From positions 124,001 to 188,000 of the forward strand of contig JBCBIJ010000003.1 of the NCBI GenBank assembly GCA_038524795.1: a stretch of 64,000 bases of DNA, in the 5' to 3' direction. Source of the stretch: CALBPI01 sp038524795 (lineage in GTDB: Bacteria > Pseudomonadota > Gammaproteobacteria > Steroidobacterales > Woeseiaceae). The translations under genes were made by a program, and so were the position numbers. Below the pieces are notes generated by a model. The model was not told the DNA's origin, made no database searches, and saw only the letters and a program-made list of their open reading frames with translations. Each line of letters opens with the position of its first letter. Position 1 is the first letter of the stretch. Shown here piece by piece: positions 32,725 through 41,480 of this stretch.

Positions 32725-32734
32725 CGTGCTTCCT

Positions 32735-33430
32735 CTAGCGGGCGTGGTAGGTGGTGACGGGCACGATTTGCTGTCGCAGCACGACGCGCACGGGCAACTC
32801 CGCGAGCTCGCCGCCCGCCGACGCCCGCGCAAAAACCTCGGCCTTGTCCTCACCGAAAAACAGCAGCGTAATGTGGTGCGCGTCGAGCAAGGCACGCGGC
32901 GTCAGGCTCAGGCGGGCCACGTCCTGGCTCGGTGGGCGCGCGAAGACAACGTCATCACGGCTTGTCAGCTGCGCTTCAATGTCGGGGTCGTCGGGAAATA
33001 GCGAGGCTGTGTGCCCGTCGCCGCCCATGCCGAGCAGCACGACGTCGAACGGCCGTGGCAGTGCCTTAAGCCGGGCGTCAATGGCCGCGACCGCCTCAGC
33101 ACCGTCGAGCCCCTCGGCGAACAGGCTCACACGTTTGGCCTTAGCTGCGGCATTGCGCCGCAGCTCGCGGTCGAGCATGCCACCGTTGCTGGCGCTGTGC
33201 GTCTCAGGCACCCAACGTTCGTCGGACGGCAATACGGTGACCTTCGACCAGTCGATGTCGCGTGCAGAGAGCGCACGGAACGCGGCCAGCGGAGAGCTGC
33301 CACCGCTGGCAACCAGCGTGGCCTGGCCGCGCGCGGTGATCACCGCATCCAACTGCGCTGCAATGGCGTCCGCCAACGCAATGGCCGCACGCTCACGCGT
33401 ATCGAAAAACTGCTGAATAAATTGGCTCAT
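32735..33430 (-). CDS. pgl: 6-phosphogluconolactonase (DevB type)
   Basis: A 231-residue hydrolase opening 6-phosphogluconolactone to 6-phosphogluconate. Family motifs are LVASGGSSPLAAFRAL, VLPSDERWVPETHSASNGGML and VLLGMGGDGHTASLFPD. The ATG at 33430 overlaps the zwf stop (ATGA), indicating coupling; an in-frame start five codons earlier lies inside zwf. Second gene of the Entner-Doudoroff operon. Confidence 0.93.
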   Translation of the reverse strand: MSQFIQQFFDTRERAAIALADAIAAQLDAVITARGQATLVASGGSSPLAAFRALSARDIDWSKVTVLPSDERWVPETHSASNGGMLDRELRRNAAAKAKRVSLFAEGLDGAEAVAAIDARLKALPRPFDVVLLGMGGDGHTASLFPDDPDIEAQLTSRDDVVFARPPSQDVARLSLTPRALLDAHHITLLFFGEDKAEVFARASAGGELAELPVRVVLRQQIVPVTTYHAR

Positions 33431-34914
33431 GGTTCCTGGTACCACTCGCGGCCGTCACGATCGAGCAGCAGCGCCGAGGCCGTCGGACCCCAGGTGCCCG
33501 CCTGGTACGGCAATGCGCTGGTGCCCGCTTCCTGCCAGGCGGCAATGATGCCGTCGATCCACGCCCAGGCGGCATCCACTTCGTCGCGACGCATGAACAG
33601 TGCCGGGTTGCCGCGCAGCACCTCCATGAGCAGGCGCTCGTAGGCGTCGGGGTAGCGCACCTGATAGGTTTCGTTGAAGCTCAGATTGAGCGGCAGCGAG
33701 CGCAGCTTAAAGCCGCCGGGCCCGGGCTCTTTGGTCACCATCGTGAGCTTCATGCCTTCGTTGGGCTGCAAGCGGATGATGAGCCGGTTGGGCTCCACGC
33801 CGCCGACTTCCTGCGGAAAGATCGAGTGCGCCACGCCACTGAACTGGATCACGATCTCCGAGGCCTTACGCGGCAGACGCTTGCCCGTGCGCAGGTAGAA
33901 CGGCGTGTCGTTCCAACGCCAATTGTCGATGTCGGCGCGCACGGCGACAAACGTCTCGATGTCGCTCGACTCACCGAGCTCGTCGGCGTAGCCCGGAACG
34001 GCCTCGCCATCGATCGCGCCCGCGGCGTACTGGCCGCGCACACTGACGCGGCCCACAGTAGCTGGGTCACTCGGTCGCAGTGCCTTGAGCACCTTGATCT
34101 TCTCGTTACGGATGTCGTCGTGGTGCATGCTTTGCGGCGGCTCCATGGCGACGAGACACAAGAGCTGCAAGAGGTGGTTCTGCACCATGTCGCGCAGCGC
34201 ACCACTGTGGTTGTAGTACTGCGCACGATTACCGGCACCGAGATTTTCGGAGACTGTGATTTGCACGTGGTCGATATGGGTTCGGTTCCAGAGCGGTTCG
34301 AGCAGCGCATTCGCAAAACGCAGCGCAAGCAGGTTCTGGACGGTTTCCTTACCCAGGTAGTGATCGATACGGAAAATGTTGCCTTCCTCGAAGCACTGAC
34401 CGACCGCGTCGTTGATCTCGCGCGCACTCTCGCGGTCGCTGCCAACAGGCTTTTCGAGCACGATGCGAGCGCCCGAATCGATGGCACCGATTTCGGACAG
34501 TCGGTGCGCGGTTTCACCGAACAGGCGCGGTGCCGTTGCCATGTAGAACACACGGCAGCGCGGACCTGCCTCCGCATCCGCGGGCGCGTCGTTCAGCGCG
34601 GCCACAAGCTCGGGCCATCCGTCGGGCGTCGTGATGTCGAGTGCGTGATAACTGAGCCGCGCCGAGAAACGTTGCCAGACCGCGTCATCAAGCGCGTCTT
34701 TCGACAGGTGCGTCTCGAGCGCCTCGCGCACAAGCGCGACGAACTCTTCGTTGGACAGCGGGCTGCGCGAAGCGCCAATGATCCGGCTTCCCGGCGGGAA
34801 CTGGCCGTCGCTGTCACGGTGAAACAGCGCAGGCAGGAGCTTGCGTTTGGAAAGGTCGCCCGTGCCACCAAAAATCACGAGGTCGAACGGGTCAACGGGA
34901 ATGAACTGCGCCAT
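33427..34914 (-). CDS. zwf: Glucose-6-phosphate 1-dehydrogenase
   Basis: A 495-residue enzyme oxidising glucose-6-phosphate to the lactone with NADP+ (or NAD+). The coenzyme site is VIFGGTGDLSKRKLLPALF and the substrate-binding/catalytic site is RIDHYLGKETVQNLLALRF (His-Tyr-Leu-Gly-Lys). Length is typical. It is first in the zwf-pgl-edd-eda operon and divergent from hexR; a HexR-like half-palindrome lies 40-55 bp upstream of its start. It is one NADPH source in this window, the other being PntAB. Confidence 0.96.
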   Translation of the reverse strand: MAQFIPVDPFDLVIFGGTGDLSKRKLLPALFHRDSDGQFPPGSRIIGASRSPLSNEEFVALVREALETHLSKDALDDAVWQRFSARLSYHALDITTPDGWPELVAALNDAPADAEAGPRCRVFYMATAPRLFGETAHRLSEIGAIDSGARIVLEKPVGSDRESAREINDAVGQCFEEGNIFRIDHYLGKETVQNLLALRFANALLEPLWNRTHIDHVQITVSENLGAGNRAQYYNHSGALRDMVQNHLLQLLCLVAMEPPQSMHHDDIRNEKIKVLKALRPSDPATVGRVSVRGQYAAGAIDGEAVPGYADELGESSDIETFVAVRADIDNWRWNDTPFYLRTGKRLPRKASEIVIQFSGVAHSIFPQEVGGVEPNRLIIRLQPNEGMKLTMVTKEPGPGGFKLRSLPLNLSFNETYQVRYPDAYERLLMEVLRGNPALFMRRDEVDAAWAWIDGIIAAWQEAGTSALPYQAGTWGPTASALLLDRDGREWYQEP

Positions 34915-34950
34915 GCGTGAGGGTCCCTGAGGTGACGGCTTGCCGTCAGA

Positions 34951-34968
34951 TTACGAAATTTTACTACA
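34951..34968. promoter_or_regulatory. HexR-like site upstream of zwf
   Basis: Read on the minus strand this begins TGTAGTAAAATT and ends TTTCGTAA. The first half matches the HexR consensus (TGTARTWWWAYTACA) well and the second half is weaker. It lies in the zwf-hexR intergenic region, 37-54 bp before the zwf start. Confidence 0.5.
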
Positions 34969-35002
34969 GATACTTTGCTTTTAACGGCTTTCTCACCGGA
35001 TC

Positions 35003-35016
35003 TGCAATCGAATTCA
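35003..35016. promoter_or_regulatory. LacI-type operator motif in the zwf/hexR intergenic region
   Basis: TGCAATCGAATTCA, an even palindrome-like 14-mer centred on CG. It is identical over 14 bases to the motif at 43073-43086 between the halogenase and amylase genes and matches the TGCATACGTATTCA operator near the TonB receptor at 11 of 14 positions. It abuts the HexR-like palindrome. Confidence 0.5.
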
Positions 35017-35033
35017 TGTAGTATTTCTACATG
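35015..35033. promoter_or_regulatory. HexR-like palindrome overlapping the hexR start codon
   Basis: CATGTAGTATTTCTACATG: perfect 7-bp inverted arms around 5 AT-rich bases, matching the HexR pattern. The ATG of hexR (35031-35033) is inside the right arm. A bound regulator would cover the translation start region, which points to autoregulation. Confidence 0.6.
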
Positions 35034-35855
35034 CTTGATCGCATCAGTCAGCTCCGTGATCGCTTGTCGCCGGCTGAAATGGCCGTTGCCGACTGGCTGC
35101 TCGCGCACCCCGATCGGCTGGGCGACCTGCGCCTGGCAACGCTCGCCGAACGCGCTGGCGTCAGCGAACCCACCGTCGTCCGGTTCTGTCGCAGCGTCGG
35201 TGCGACGGGGTTTCGCGACATGCGGTTGCGTTTGGCCGGGTATCTGGCCACGCGCGGCGAAGTGCTGCACGCCGACGTGGCTGCCGAGGACGCACCCACA
35301 ACCGTTGCCGATAAAGTGATCGGTGCGAGCATTCGCGAGTTGCGCCGGGTGCAGCAGGCCGTTGATGGCGACCGACTGGACCAGGCTGCAAACGCACTAG
35401 CCAGCGCCAGCCGCATTGCGTTCGTGGGTGTTGGCGCCTCTGCAAGCGTCGCGCTCGATGCGCAAAACAAGTTCTTCCGCCTGGGCCTCGCCTGCGCGGC
35501 ATTTTGCGACGAACCCAGTATCCGGCAGGCGGCCGCCGTCAGCGCGACCGACACGGCGTTTGTGGCCATCTCAAAAACAGGTGAGTCGTCGGCGGTCGTA
35601 TCGGCCGTTGAAGATGCCGTACGCGCGGGCGCCGCAACGATCGCACTGACCTCACCGGGCTCGCGCCTTGCGCAGGTTGCGCAGACGCCGCTGCTGATTG
35701 ACGTCGATGAAGATACCGCCCTGTACACCCCGATGAGCTCCCGACTCGCGCAACTCGCCATGCTCGACGTGCTGCAGATTTGTACGGCCATTCGCGCGGG
35801 CAGTGCTGCGCTTGACTACCTCGACGCGAGCAAAGCGGCGCTGACGCGCCGATAA
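35031..35855 (+). CDS. hexR: HexR/RpiR-family regulator of sugar-phosphate catabolism
   Basis: A 274-residue RpiR-type regulator: an N-terminal helix-turn-helix (about residues 1-75; LATLAERAGVSEPTVVRFCRSVG) and a SIS phosphosugar-binding domain (about 100-235; IAFVGVGASASVALDAQNKF, DTAFVAISKTGESSAVV). HexR proteins bind KDPG and repress zwf, edd and eda. Divergence from zwf supports the name. No Shine-Dalgarno sequence is visible before the ATG at 35031, which lies within a palindrome; a leaderless or weakly initiated message is possible. The sequence directly upstream also carries a LacI-type operator motif. Confidence 0.92.
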   Translation: MLDRISQLRDRLSPAEMAVADWLLAHPDRLGDLRLATLAERAGVSEPTVVRFCRSVGATGFRDMRLRLAGYLATRGEVLHADVAAEDAPTTVADKVIGASIRELRRVQQAVDGDRLDQAANALASASRIAFVGVGASASVALDAQNKFFRLGLACAAFCDEPSIRQAAAVSATDTAFVAISKTGESSAVVSAVEDAVRAGAATIALTSPGSRLAQVAQTPLLIDVDEDTALYTPMSSRLAQLAMLDVLQICTAIRAGSAALDYLDASKAALTRR

Positions 35856-35862
35856 AGACCGA

Positions 35863-36966
35863 CTAGCCCAGCGCCTCGATCAACGCGTCCGCGATGAAGT
35901 CGGCGCGGTCAGTAGAGGCGTTGGCGCCCATGAGCCCGATGCGCCAGGCATTGCCCGCGAATTTGCCAAGCCCCGCACCGATCTCGATGCTCCGTGTCTG
36001 CAGCAGTCGTTCGCGTACGGCCACGTCGTTGACGTTGGACGGAATCGATACGACGGTCAGCGGTGCCAAGCGATGATCGGGTGCGACGGGCAGCGACAGG
36101 TCGGCGGCTTCAAGACGTTTCCAGAGCTGCTCGGCCGCTTTGGTGTGGCGCGCCCATCGCGCGGGCAAGCCTTCATCGACAGCAAGGCGCAGCGCCTCAC
36201 GCATCGCAAACAGCGAGTTGACGGGCGCCGTGTGGTGGTAAGCGCGCTTGGACTCACCATCCATGTAGTACGGCGCGAGCAGATTGGTGTCGCAAAACCA
36301 GCTCGGTACGGGCGACTGGCGCTGCGAAGCCTTTTCAATGGCGGCAGGCGAGAACGTGATTGGGGCCAGGCCGGGCACGCAGCTCAGGCACTTCTGGCTG
36401 CCCGAGTACACGACATCGAGTTGCCACTCGTCGACACGCAACTCCACGCCGCTAAGCGACGTCACGGTATCGGCAATCACCAGGCAGCCGGCGCCTTTGG
36501 CGAGCGCGGCCAGCGTCTTGGCATCGGACCGCACACCTGTGCTGGTCTCGGCGTGAACAAACGCGACGACGGCCGTGTCCGGGTTCGCTTTCAGCGCATC
36601 TGAGAGTTTTTCGGGGTCAACCGGCGTCCCCCACTCGTCTTCAACGGTCACGACCTCGGCACCGATGCGCTCGCAGATGCTTTTCATGCGGCCGCCGAAA
36701 ACGCCGTTGATGCAGATGATGACCTTGTCACCGGGTTCCACCGTGTTCACGAACGACGCTTCCATGCCGATGGATCCCGGCGCCGACATGACAAAGGTCA
36801 CTGGGTTTTGGGTCATAAAGCAGGTGCGCAGATCCGCCACCACATCGTCCATGACCTCTAGAAACACAGGGTCAAGATGACCAATCGTGGGCTGCGCAAG
36901 CGCGATGAGCACCGCGTCGGGCACGTTCGACGGGCCCGGCCCGAACAGGTCTCTGTATGGAATCAC
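35863..36966 (-). CDS. Alanine-glyoxylate / serine-pyruvate-type aminotransferase
   Basis: A 367-residue class V PLP-dependent aminotransferase. The N terminus has LFGPGPSNV and QPTIGHLDPVF, typical of alanine-glyoxylate aminotransferases; the cofactor site includes VFVHAETSTG-like AFVHAETSTGV, VIADTVTSLSGVEL and the Schiff-base Lys in YSGSQKCLS. The GTG start at 36966 follows GAGGGG; a longer frame with an Arg/Pro-rich extension is rejected. It converts glyoxylate plus an amino acid (Ala or Ser) to glycine. It lies between hexR and the LacI-type gene and is convergent with hexR (7-bp gap). No link to sugar catabolism is evident. Confidence 0.9.
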   Translation of the reverse strand: MIPYRDLFGPGPSNVPDAVLIALAQPTIGHLDPVFLEVMDDVVADLRTCFMTQNPVTFVMSAPGSIGMEASFVNTVEPGDKVIICINGVFGGRMKSICERIGAEVVTVEDEWGTPVDPEKLSDALKANPDTAVVAFVHAETSTGVRSDAKTLAALAKGAGCLVIADTVTSLSGVELRVDEWQLDVVYSGSQKCLSCVPGLAPITFSPAAIEKASQRQSPVPSWFCDTNLLAPYYMDGESKRAYHHTAPVNSLFAMREALRLAVDEGLPARWARHTKAAEQLWKRLEAADLSLPVAPDHRLAPLTVVSIPSNVNDVAVRERLLQTRSIEIGAGLGKFAGNAWRIGLMGANASTDRADFIADALIEALG

Positions 36967-37142
36967 GCTGGTCCCCTCTTGCCGCGCGTTGCCCGGCGAC
37001 CAGCAGTGCCGCGCGGGTGCCAAAATTAGAGCCGGACGACTCTGCCAATGCAAGCCTCAGCGCAAGCCAGCAGCATTCTTAGTGGCCGTTGTCGTAGGTT
37101 TGTTTACATTTTGTGAAGGTTTCGGGACGACGATAGTTCAAA

Positions 37143-38228
37143 ATGCTGCGCCCGGGCGCTACATTTGCGGAGCCGAACGCATGGGGGGGTCCATTGAAGA
37201 GCGGCAAGCCAACGTCCCGAGATATTGCACACGCCGCCGGCGTTTCGCAGGCGACGGTTTCACGTGCGCTGCGCAATAGTCCCGAGGTCACTCCCGAAAC
37301 GCGTGCGCGCGTGATGGAGGTGGCTCGCGAGCTCAACTACCGCGTCGACAAAAATGCTGCAGGTTTGCGCAGCCGGCACTCCAACACGATTGCGTTGTTG
37401 CTGTTCGAAGACTCGAGCACGGACGAGTCGCAGATCAACCCGTTCTTTCTCTCTATGCTCGGCAGCATCGCGCGCGCGGCCGCAGCCTCTGACTACGACC
37501 TGCTCGTGTCATTCCAGCAGCTCAGCAACAACTGGCAGGGCCGCTACGAAGCCAGCAATCGCGCCGACGGCATCATCCTGCTCGGCTACGGCGACTACCT
37601 GAACTACGGCGAAAAGCTGCGGGCCCTCGACGAAGGCGGCGCCCATTACATGATCTGGGGCCCGACGATCGAGCAGCACGATGGCCGCTCACTGGGCTGC
37701 GACAACGTGTCGGGCGGACGCCAGTCCACAGAACACTTGCTGTCGCTGGGCCGCAAGCGCATCGCCTTCCTGGGCGACAATGGCCCGGGTTTTCCCGAGT
37801 TTCGCGCGCGTTACTTTGGCTACGAAGCCGCGCTAAAGACCTCCGGCATCGAGCCCGACCCGGCCTTGCAGCGCGATGCCGAGAACAGCGAAAACGCGGG
37901 CTACATCGCCGTGCAATCGCTGGTTCTGGGCGGCGCGGATTTCGACGGCATTGTCACCTGTTCCGACCTCATTGCGATCGGCGCTTTGCGCGCGCTGCAG
38001 GAACTGGGCAGGCGTGTGCCCGAAGACGTTGGTCTTGTCGGCTTCGACGACATCCCCGCGGCGTCCTACGTCAACCCAGGTCTCACGACGATCCGGCAGG
38101 ACACGCAGCGCGCAGGCGCGTTGCTCGTGGACAACCTGATCGGCCTGATCCACGAGCGCTCCGTGGCGTCAGCGCTGATCGAGCCGCGTCTCGTCGTGCG
38201 CCGCTCCTGCGGCGGGCACCCGCGCTAG
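37143..38228 (+). CDS. LacI-family regulator of the maltodextrin locus
   Basis: Up to 361 residues. A LacI helix-turn-helix (PTSRDIAHAAGVSQATVSRALRNS, written here in two parts of the same motif) is followed by the hinge helix region and a periplasmic-binding-like effector domain (TIALLLFEDSS to LVGFDDIPAASYVNPGLTTIRQD). The frame opens at ATG 37143, but TTG at 37194 behind a GGGGGGG run gives a 344-residue product starting MKSGKPTSRDIA, closer to the family norm. Caulobacter uses a LacI-type MalI with malA and malY in a comparable locus. Five 14-bp CG-centred operator motifs around the sugar genes are likely targets. Its stop overlaps that of the convergent amylase gene. Confidence 0.9.
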   Translation: MLRPGATFAEPNAWGGPLKSGKPTSRDIAHAAGVSQATVSRALRNSPEVTPETRARVMEVARELNYRVDKNAAGLRSRHSNTIALLLFEDSSTDESQINPFFLSMLGSIARAAAASDYDLLVSFQQLSNNWQGRYEASNRADGIILLGYGDYLNYGEKLRALDEGGAHYMIWGPTIEQHDGRSLGCDNVSGGRQSTEHLLSLGRKRIAFLGDNGPGFPEFRARYFGYEAALKTSGIEPDPALQRDAENSENAGYIAVQSLVLGGADFDGIVTCSDLIAIGALRALQELGRRVPEDVGLVGFDDIPAASYVNPGLTTIRQDTQRAGALLVDNLIGLIHERSVASALIEPRLVVRRSCGGHPR

Positions 38229-39883
38229 CGCGACGCGGCAGACTGCAACGCGCGCAGGCTGTCCAGCAGGCCTGCATCCCGAATCGGCGAATCACTGATC
38301 AGCACACGGACGCCATGTGCGGGCACAGTGATGGCGCCGGTGACCGAACCACCACGCGCCAACGCGTCACGCCAGGACTGTTCGCTGACCCGCGCATCGA
38401 TATCGAACGACTGCGCGCTGTCCCCCTTGTTGAGCAATACGAGCGCCGTCTCCGAGACGCCCGCGTCCTGGTACACGCGCAGGAACGCGGCGCGATCGCC
38501 CTCGAGTTCGAGGCCGAGTTGCAGCCCCCGCTGCAGCGAGATGTGTTCTCGGCGCACGTTGGCGATCTTGATCAGCTGCTCGCGAATCCGATGCGACTTG
38601 GCGCGTTCAACGTTTTCGGCACCAAAATAGTCGCGGTTGCCACCGTGTTCGCCCCGACCAGCGCGGAAGCCAATCTCCGAACCGTAATAGAACACAGGGA
38701 TTCCCCGGGCCGTGAACAGCCAATTGTTCGCGTCAATGAAACCATTGGCATCAGCGTCCAGACGCCGCATGTCGTGGTTGTCGTAGAAGCTCATAAGCTC
38801 GTAGGGGTTTTGATAGAGCTGGTCATCGAGGTGCAGGACCTCGGAAAGTCGCTCGTAGCCCGTCTGCTTGCGCCCGAACACGTCAGACATCGCGGACTGC
38901 ATGGGGAAATCGAGCACACTGATGGCGCCGTTCTCGGGCCAGGTATGGCGCGCAATCTCCGCGGCATCGAAACTGTAGCTCTCCGCGAACATGAAAAAGT
39001 CGGGGTGGCGCTCACGAATCTCGGCCGAGAACTTCGCCCAATAGGCGTCGGGCATGTGCTTGATCGTGTCGATCCGAAACGCCGACGCGCCCTGATCGAT
39101 CCAGTACGAGTACGCGCGCACGAAGTAGTCGAGCACTTCCGGGTTGTTCTCGTTGAAGTTCGAAAGCTCGGCGATGTCAGTCTCGCGGTTGAAGAACGCG
39201 TGCAACGGCTCGGCGTCATCAAGCGCTTCGGGGTGCGTGTTCATGTGGTCGGCCACGAGACTGCCGTCCTGGTCATAGAGCTCGCCGAACTTGGGCAGGT
39301 CCTCGGGCATATCGAACGACGGCGCGCCGTGGTTGCACACGACATCGAGTACAACCCGGATACCTTTGTCACCAAGCTGCGTGCTGAGCGCGCGGAAGTC
39401 TAGCCCGGGTGATACGAGGTGCTCGTCGAGCGCGAAGAAATTGACCCCCCAGTAGCCGTGGTAACCCGTCTTGCCTTTGTCGGTGAAGAACGCGCCTTCC
39501 TGACCGACCTCGGCACCGCCCGTGAACGCCGCGTCGGGATTATCGACGATGGGTGTGAGCCACAAGGCCGTGAAGCCCATCTCAGCAATGTAGTCGGCAT
39601 TCTGCACGATGCCGGCAAAGTCGCCGCCCAGGTAACCGAGGTTTGCGGCCTGACCGTCGGGGTTCACGATCGGGCGGTTAAAGCTCCGGTTGTCGCCGCC
39701 CTGCTCCGGGTAGTTATTGCTCGAGTCACCATCGACGAAACGATCGGTGACCACGAAGTACACGGACTCTGCGGCGAAGGGGTGGTCTGTACCAACGAAA
39801 CGGTCGGGCGCGGGCTGGGTGGTTTGGCAGCCGGCGAGCGTCGCGGCACATGCGACAACAAGAGCTTTGGCGCGTCGCATCAT
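38225..39883 (-). CDS. GH13 alpha-amylase-family lipoprotein
   Basis: A 552-residue predicted lipoprotein: a short basic/hydrophobic leader and the lipobox LAGC with Cys19. The (beta/alpha)8 catalytic domain shows the GH13 residues: nucleophile Asp in AFRIDTIKHM, acid/base Glu in FMFAESYSF and the third Asp in SFYDNHDMRR; VVCNHGAP is the region-I equivalent. A C-terminal beta domain follows. It is probably an outer-membrane or periplasmic maltodextrin hydrolase feeding the MFS transporter encoded just upstream, whose stop overlaps this start (two in-frame ATGs, 39883 and 39880). Exact specificity (amylase, neopullulanase) is not resolved. Confidence 0.9.
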   Translation of the reverse strand: MMRRAKALVVACAATLAGCQTTQPAPDRFVGTDHPFAAESVYFVVTDRFVDGDSSNNYPEQGGDNRSFNRPIVNPDGQAANLGYLGGDFAGIVQNADYIAEMGFTALWLTPIVDNPDAAFTGGAEVGQEGAFFTDKGKTGYHGYWGVNFFALDEHLVSPGLDFRALSTQLGDKGIRVVLDVVCNHGAPSFDMPEDLPKFGELYDQDGSLVADHMNTHPEALDDAEPLHAFFNRETDIAELSNFNENNPEVLDYFVRAYSYWIDQGASAFRIDTIKHMPDAYWAKFSAEIRERHPDFFMFAESYSFDAAEIARHTWPENGAISVLDFPMQSAMSDVFGRKQTGYERLSEVLHLDDQLYQNPYELMSFYDNHDMRRLDADANGFIDANNWLFTARGIPVFYYGSEIGFRAGRGEHGGNRDYFGAENVERAKSHRIREQLIKIANVRREHISLQRGLQLGLELEGDRAAFLRVYQDAGVSETALVLLNKGDSAQSFDIDARVSEQSWRDALARGGSVTGAITVPAHGVRVLISDSPIRDAGLLDSLRALQSAASR

Positions 39884-41400
39884 GCGGGCTGCGCCACGCC
39901 GACAGGTTCTGCATCACGATCGACAAGCAAGACCAGGCCGCCTGCAATAATCATGAGCACGCCGCCCGTGACGAGGCCGAAGATCGCCTTGCCTTCAAAC
40001 ACGTCGCGCACCACAAGACCAAACACACTCGCAGCGACGAGCTGCGGGATCACGATGAAGAAGTTAAAGATCCCCATGTACACACCCATCTTGTGCGCGG
40101 GCAGGCTATTGGCGAGCAGGGCATAGGGCATGGACAAAATGGAGGCCCAGGCGATGCCCACACCGACCATCGAGATGAGCAGCAACATCGGGTCTCGGAA
40201 GAAATAGAAACTCACGAGCCCGACCCCGCCGAAAACCAGATTGATCAGGTGGCACACGCGACAACCCAGCTTGAGCGACAACAGCGGGATCGCGATGGCG
40301 GCGAGTGCCGCGTAGCCGTTGTACGACCCAAACAGGACGCCTACCCAGTTCGCGCCTTCGTTGTAGGCAGCCGAAGTCGGGTCCGTCGAACCGAAGTGGT
40401 GCTCGGCCACAGCGGGCGTGCCGTAGATCCACATTGCGAACAGGGCGAACCAGGAGAAGAACTGAACGACGGCCAGCTGCTTCATCGCGCGCGGCATGTG
40501 AAACAGGTCGTGTACGACTTCGTACACGCCGTTGTCGGTACTGCCACTGCGCTGCATGATTGCCGCAATGATCTGCAGCAAACCGAATGCCGCGACGCCA
40601 CCACCCAGCACATAGAGCTGCTGGTCGAGGCCTGAGCTGTAGACCCATGCGAAGAACGCGACGCCGACCGCGATGCAGGCCAGACCACCGTTGCGGTACT
40701 TGGACGCTGCACGGTGCGTGGTATCGAGGTCCGTGTGGCTGTCGGGCCCGGCCTTCTCAAACGCAGCGAGTTCTTCGGGCGAGTACTCTTCGCTCTTGAG
40801 TACGGTCCACAACACCGCGACAAAAAATGCCGCGCCACCAATATAGAAAGACCACTTCACGGAATCGGGGATGACGCCCTCAGCCGCTGTGTTTGCGACG
40901 TCGAACCAGTTGGCCAGAATCCAGGGCAGCATGGATGCGACCACGGCGCCGATACCAATGAAGAAGGTCTGCATCGCGAAGCCAGCGGTGCGCTGCTTCT
41001 CTGGCAGGTTGTCACCCACAAAAGCGCGGAACGGTTCCATGGAGACGTTGATACTCGCATCCATGATCCAGAGCATGCCCGCAGCGATCCACAGCGACGG
41101 CGAGTTGGGCATCACGAACAGGGCAAGCGACGCCAGGATGGCGCCGACAAGGAAGTAAGGCCGCCGGCGACCGAGCCGATTCCAGGTGCGGTCGCTCATG
41201 TAGCCAATGATCGGCTGCACGATGAGCCCCGTCAGCGGTGCCGCAATCCAGAGGATCGGCACATCGTCAATCTCGGCCCCAAGGGTCTGAAAGATGCGGC
41301 TGACGTTCGCGTTCTGTAGCGCGAATCCCATCTGGATCCCGAGAAACCCGAAACACATGTTCCAGATTTGCCAGAATCCGAGCGCAGGTTTTTGTTGCAT
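39880..41400 (-). CDS. MFS sugar transporter (maltose/maltodextrin type)
   Basis: A 506-residue 12-helix major facilitator of the glycoside/SLC45-like group. The conserved loop after helix 2 reads PIIGYMSDRTWNRLGRRRPYFL; MDASINVSMEPFRAFVGD in helix 4 is typical of plant sucrose-transporter and bacterial MalY-like proteins. It imports maltose or short maltodextrins across the inner membrane, which is inferred from the neighbours. The start at 41400 (MQQKPALG) follows GGGGGG. A LacI-type operator (41462-41475) lies 62 bp upstream, between this gene and the halogenase gene before it. The 3' end overlaps the GH13 lipoprotein start by 4 bp. Confidence 0.9.
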   Translation of the reverse strand: MQQKPALGFWQIWNMCFGFLGIQMGFALQNANVSRIFQTLGAEIDDVPILWIAAPLTGLIVQPIIGYMSDRTWNRLGRRRPYFLVGAILASLALFVMPNSPSLWIAAGMLWIMDASINVSMEPFRAFVGDNLPEKQRTAGFAMQTFFIGIGAVVASMLPWILANWFDVANTAAEGVIPDSVKWSFYIGGAAFFVAVLWTVLKSEEYSPEELAAFEKAGPDSHTDLDTTHRAASKYRNGGLACIAVGVAFFAWVYSSGLDQQLYVLGGGVAAFGLLQIIAAIMQRSGSTDNGVYEVVHDLFHMPRAMKQLAVVQFFSWFALFAMWIYGTPAVAEHHFGSTDPTSAAYNEGANWVGVLFGSYNGYAALAAIAIPLLSLKLGCRVCHLINLVFGGVGLVSFYFFRDPMLLLISMVGVGIAWASILSMPYALLANSLPAHKMGVYMGIFNFFIVIPQLVAASVFGLVVRDVFEGKAIFGLVTGGVLMIIAGGLVLLVDRDAEPVGVAQPA

Positions 41401-41461
41401 GGTTGCCCCCCAGCCAGCATGCGTGCCGTTCCTTGTGCCACGGCGTGGCGCAGGGAACAAA

Positions 41462-41475
41462 TGAATACGTTTACA
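41462..41475. promoter_or_regulatory. LacI-type operator before the MFS transporter
   Basis: TGAATACGTTTACA, matching TGAATACGTATGCA (49502-49515) at 12 of 14 positions, with the central CG. It lies between the halogenase stop and the transporter start, suggesting a separate regulated promoter for transporter plus amylase. Confidence 0.6.
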
Positions 41476-41480
41476 TCAAC

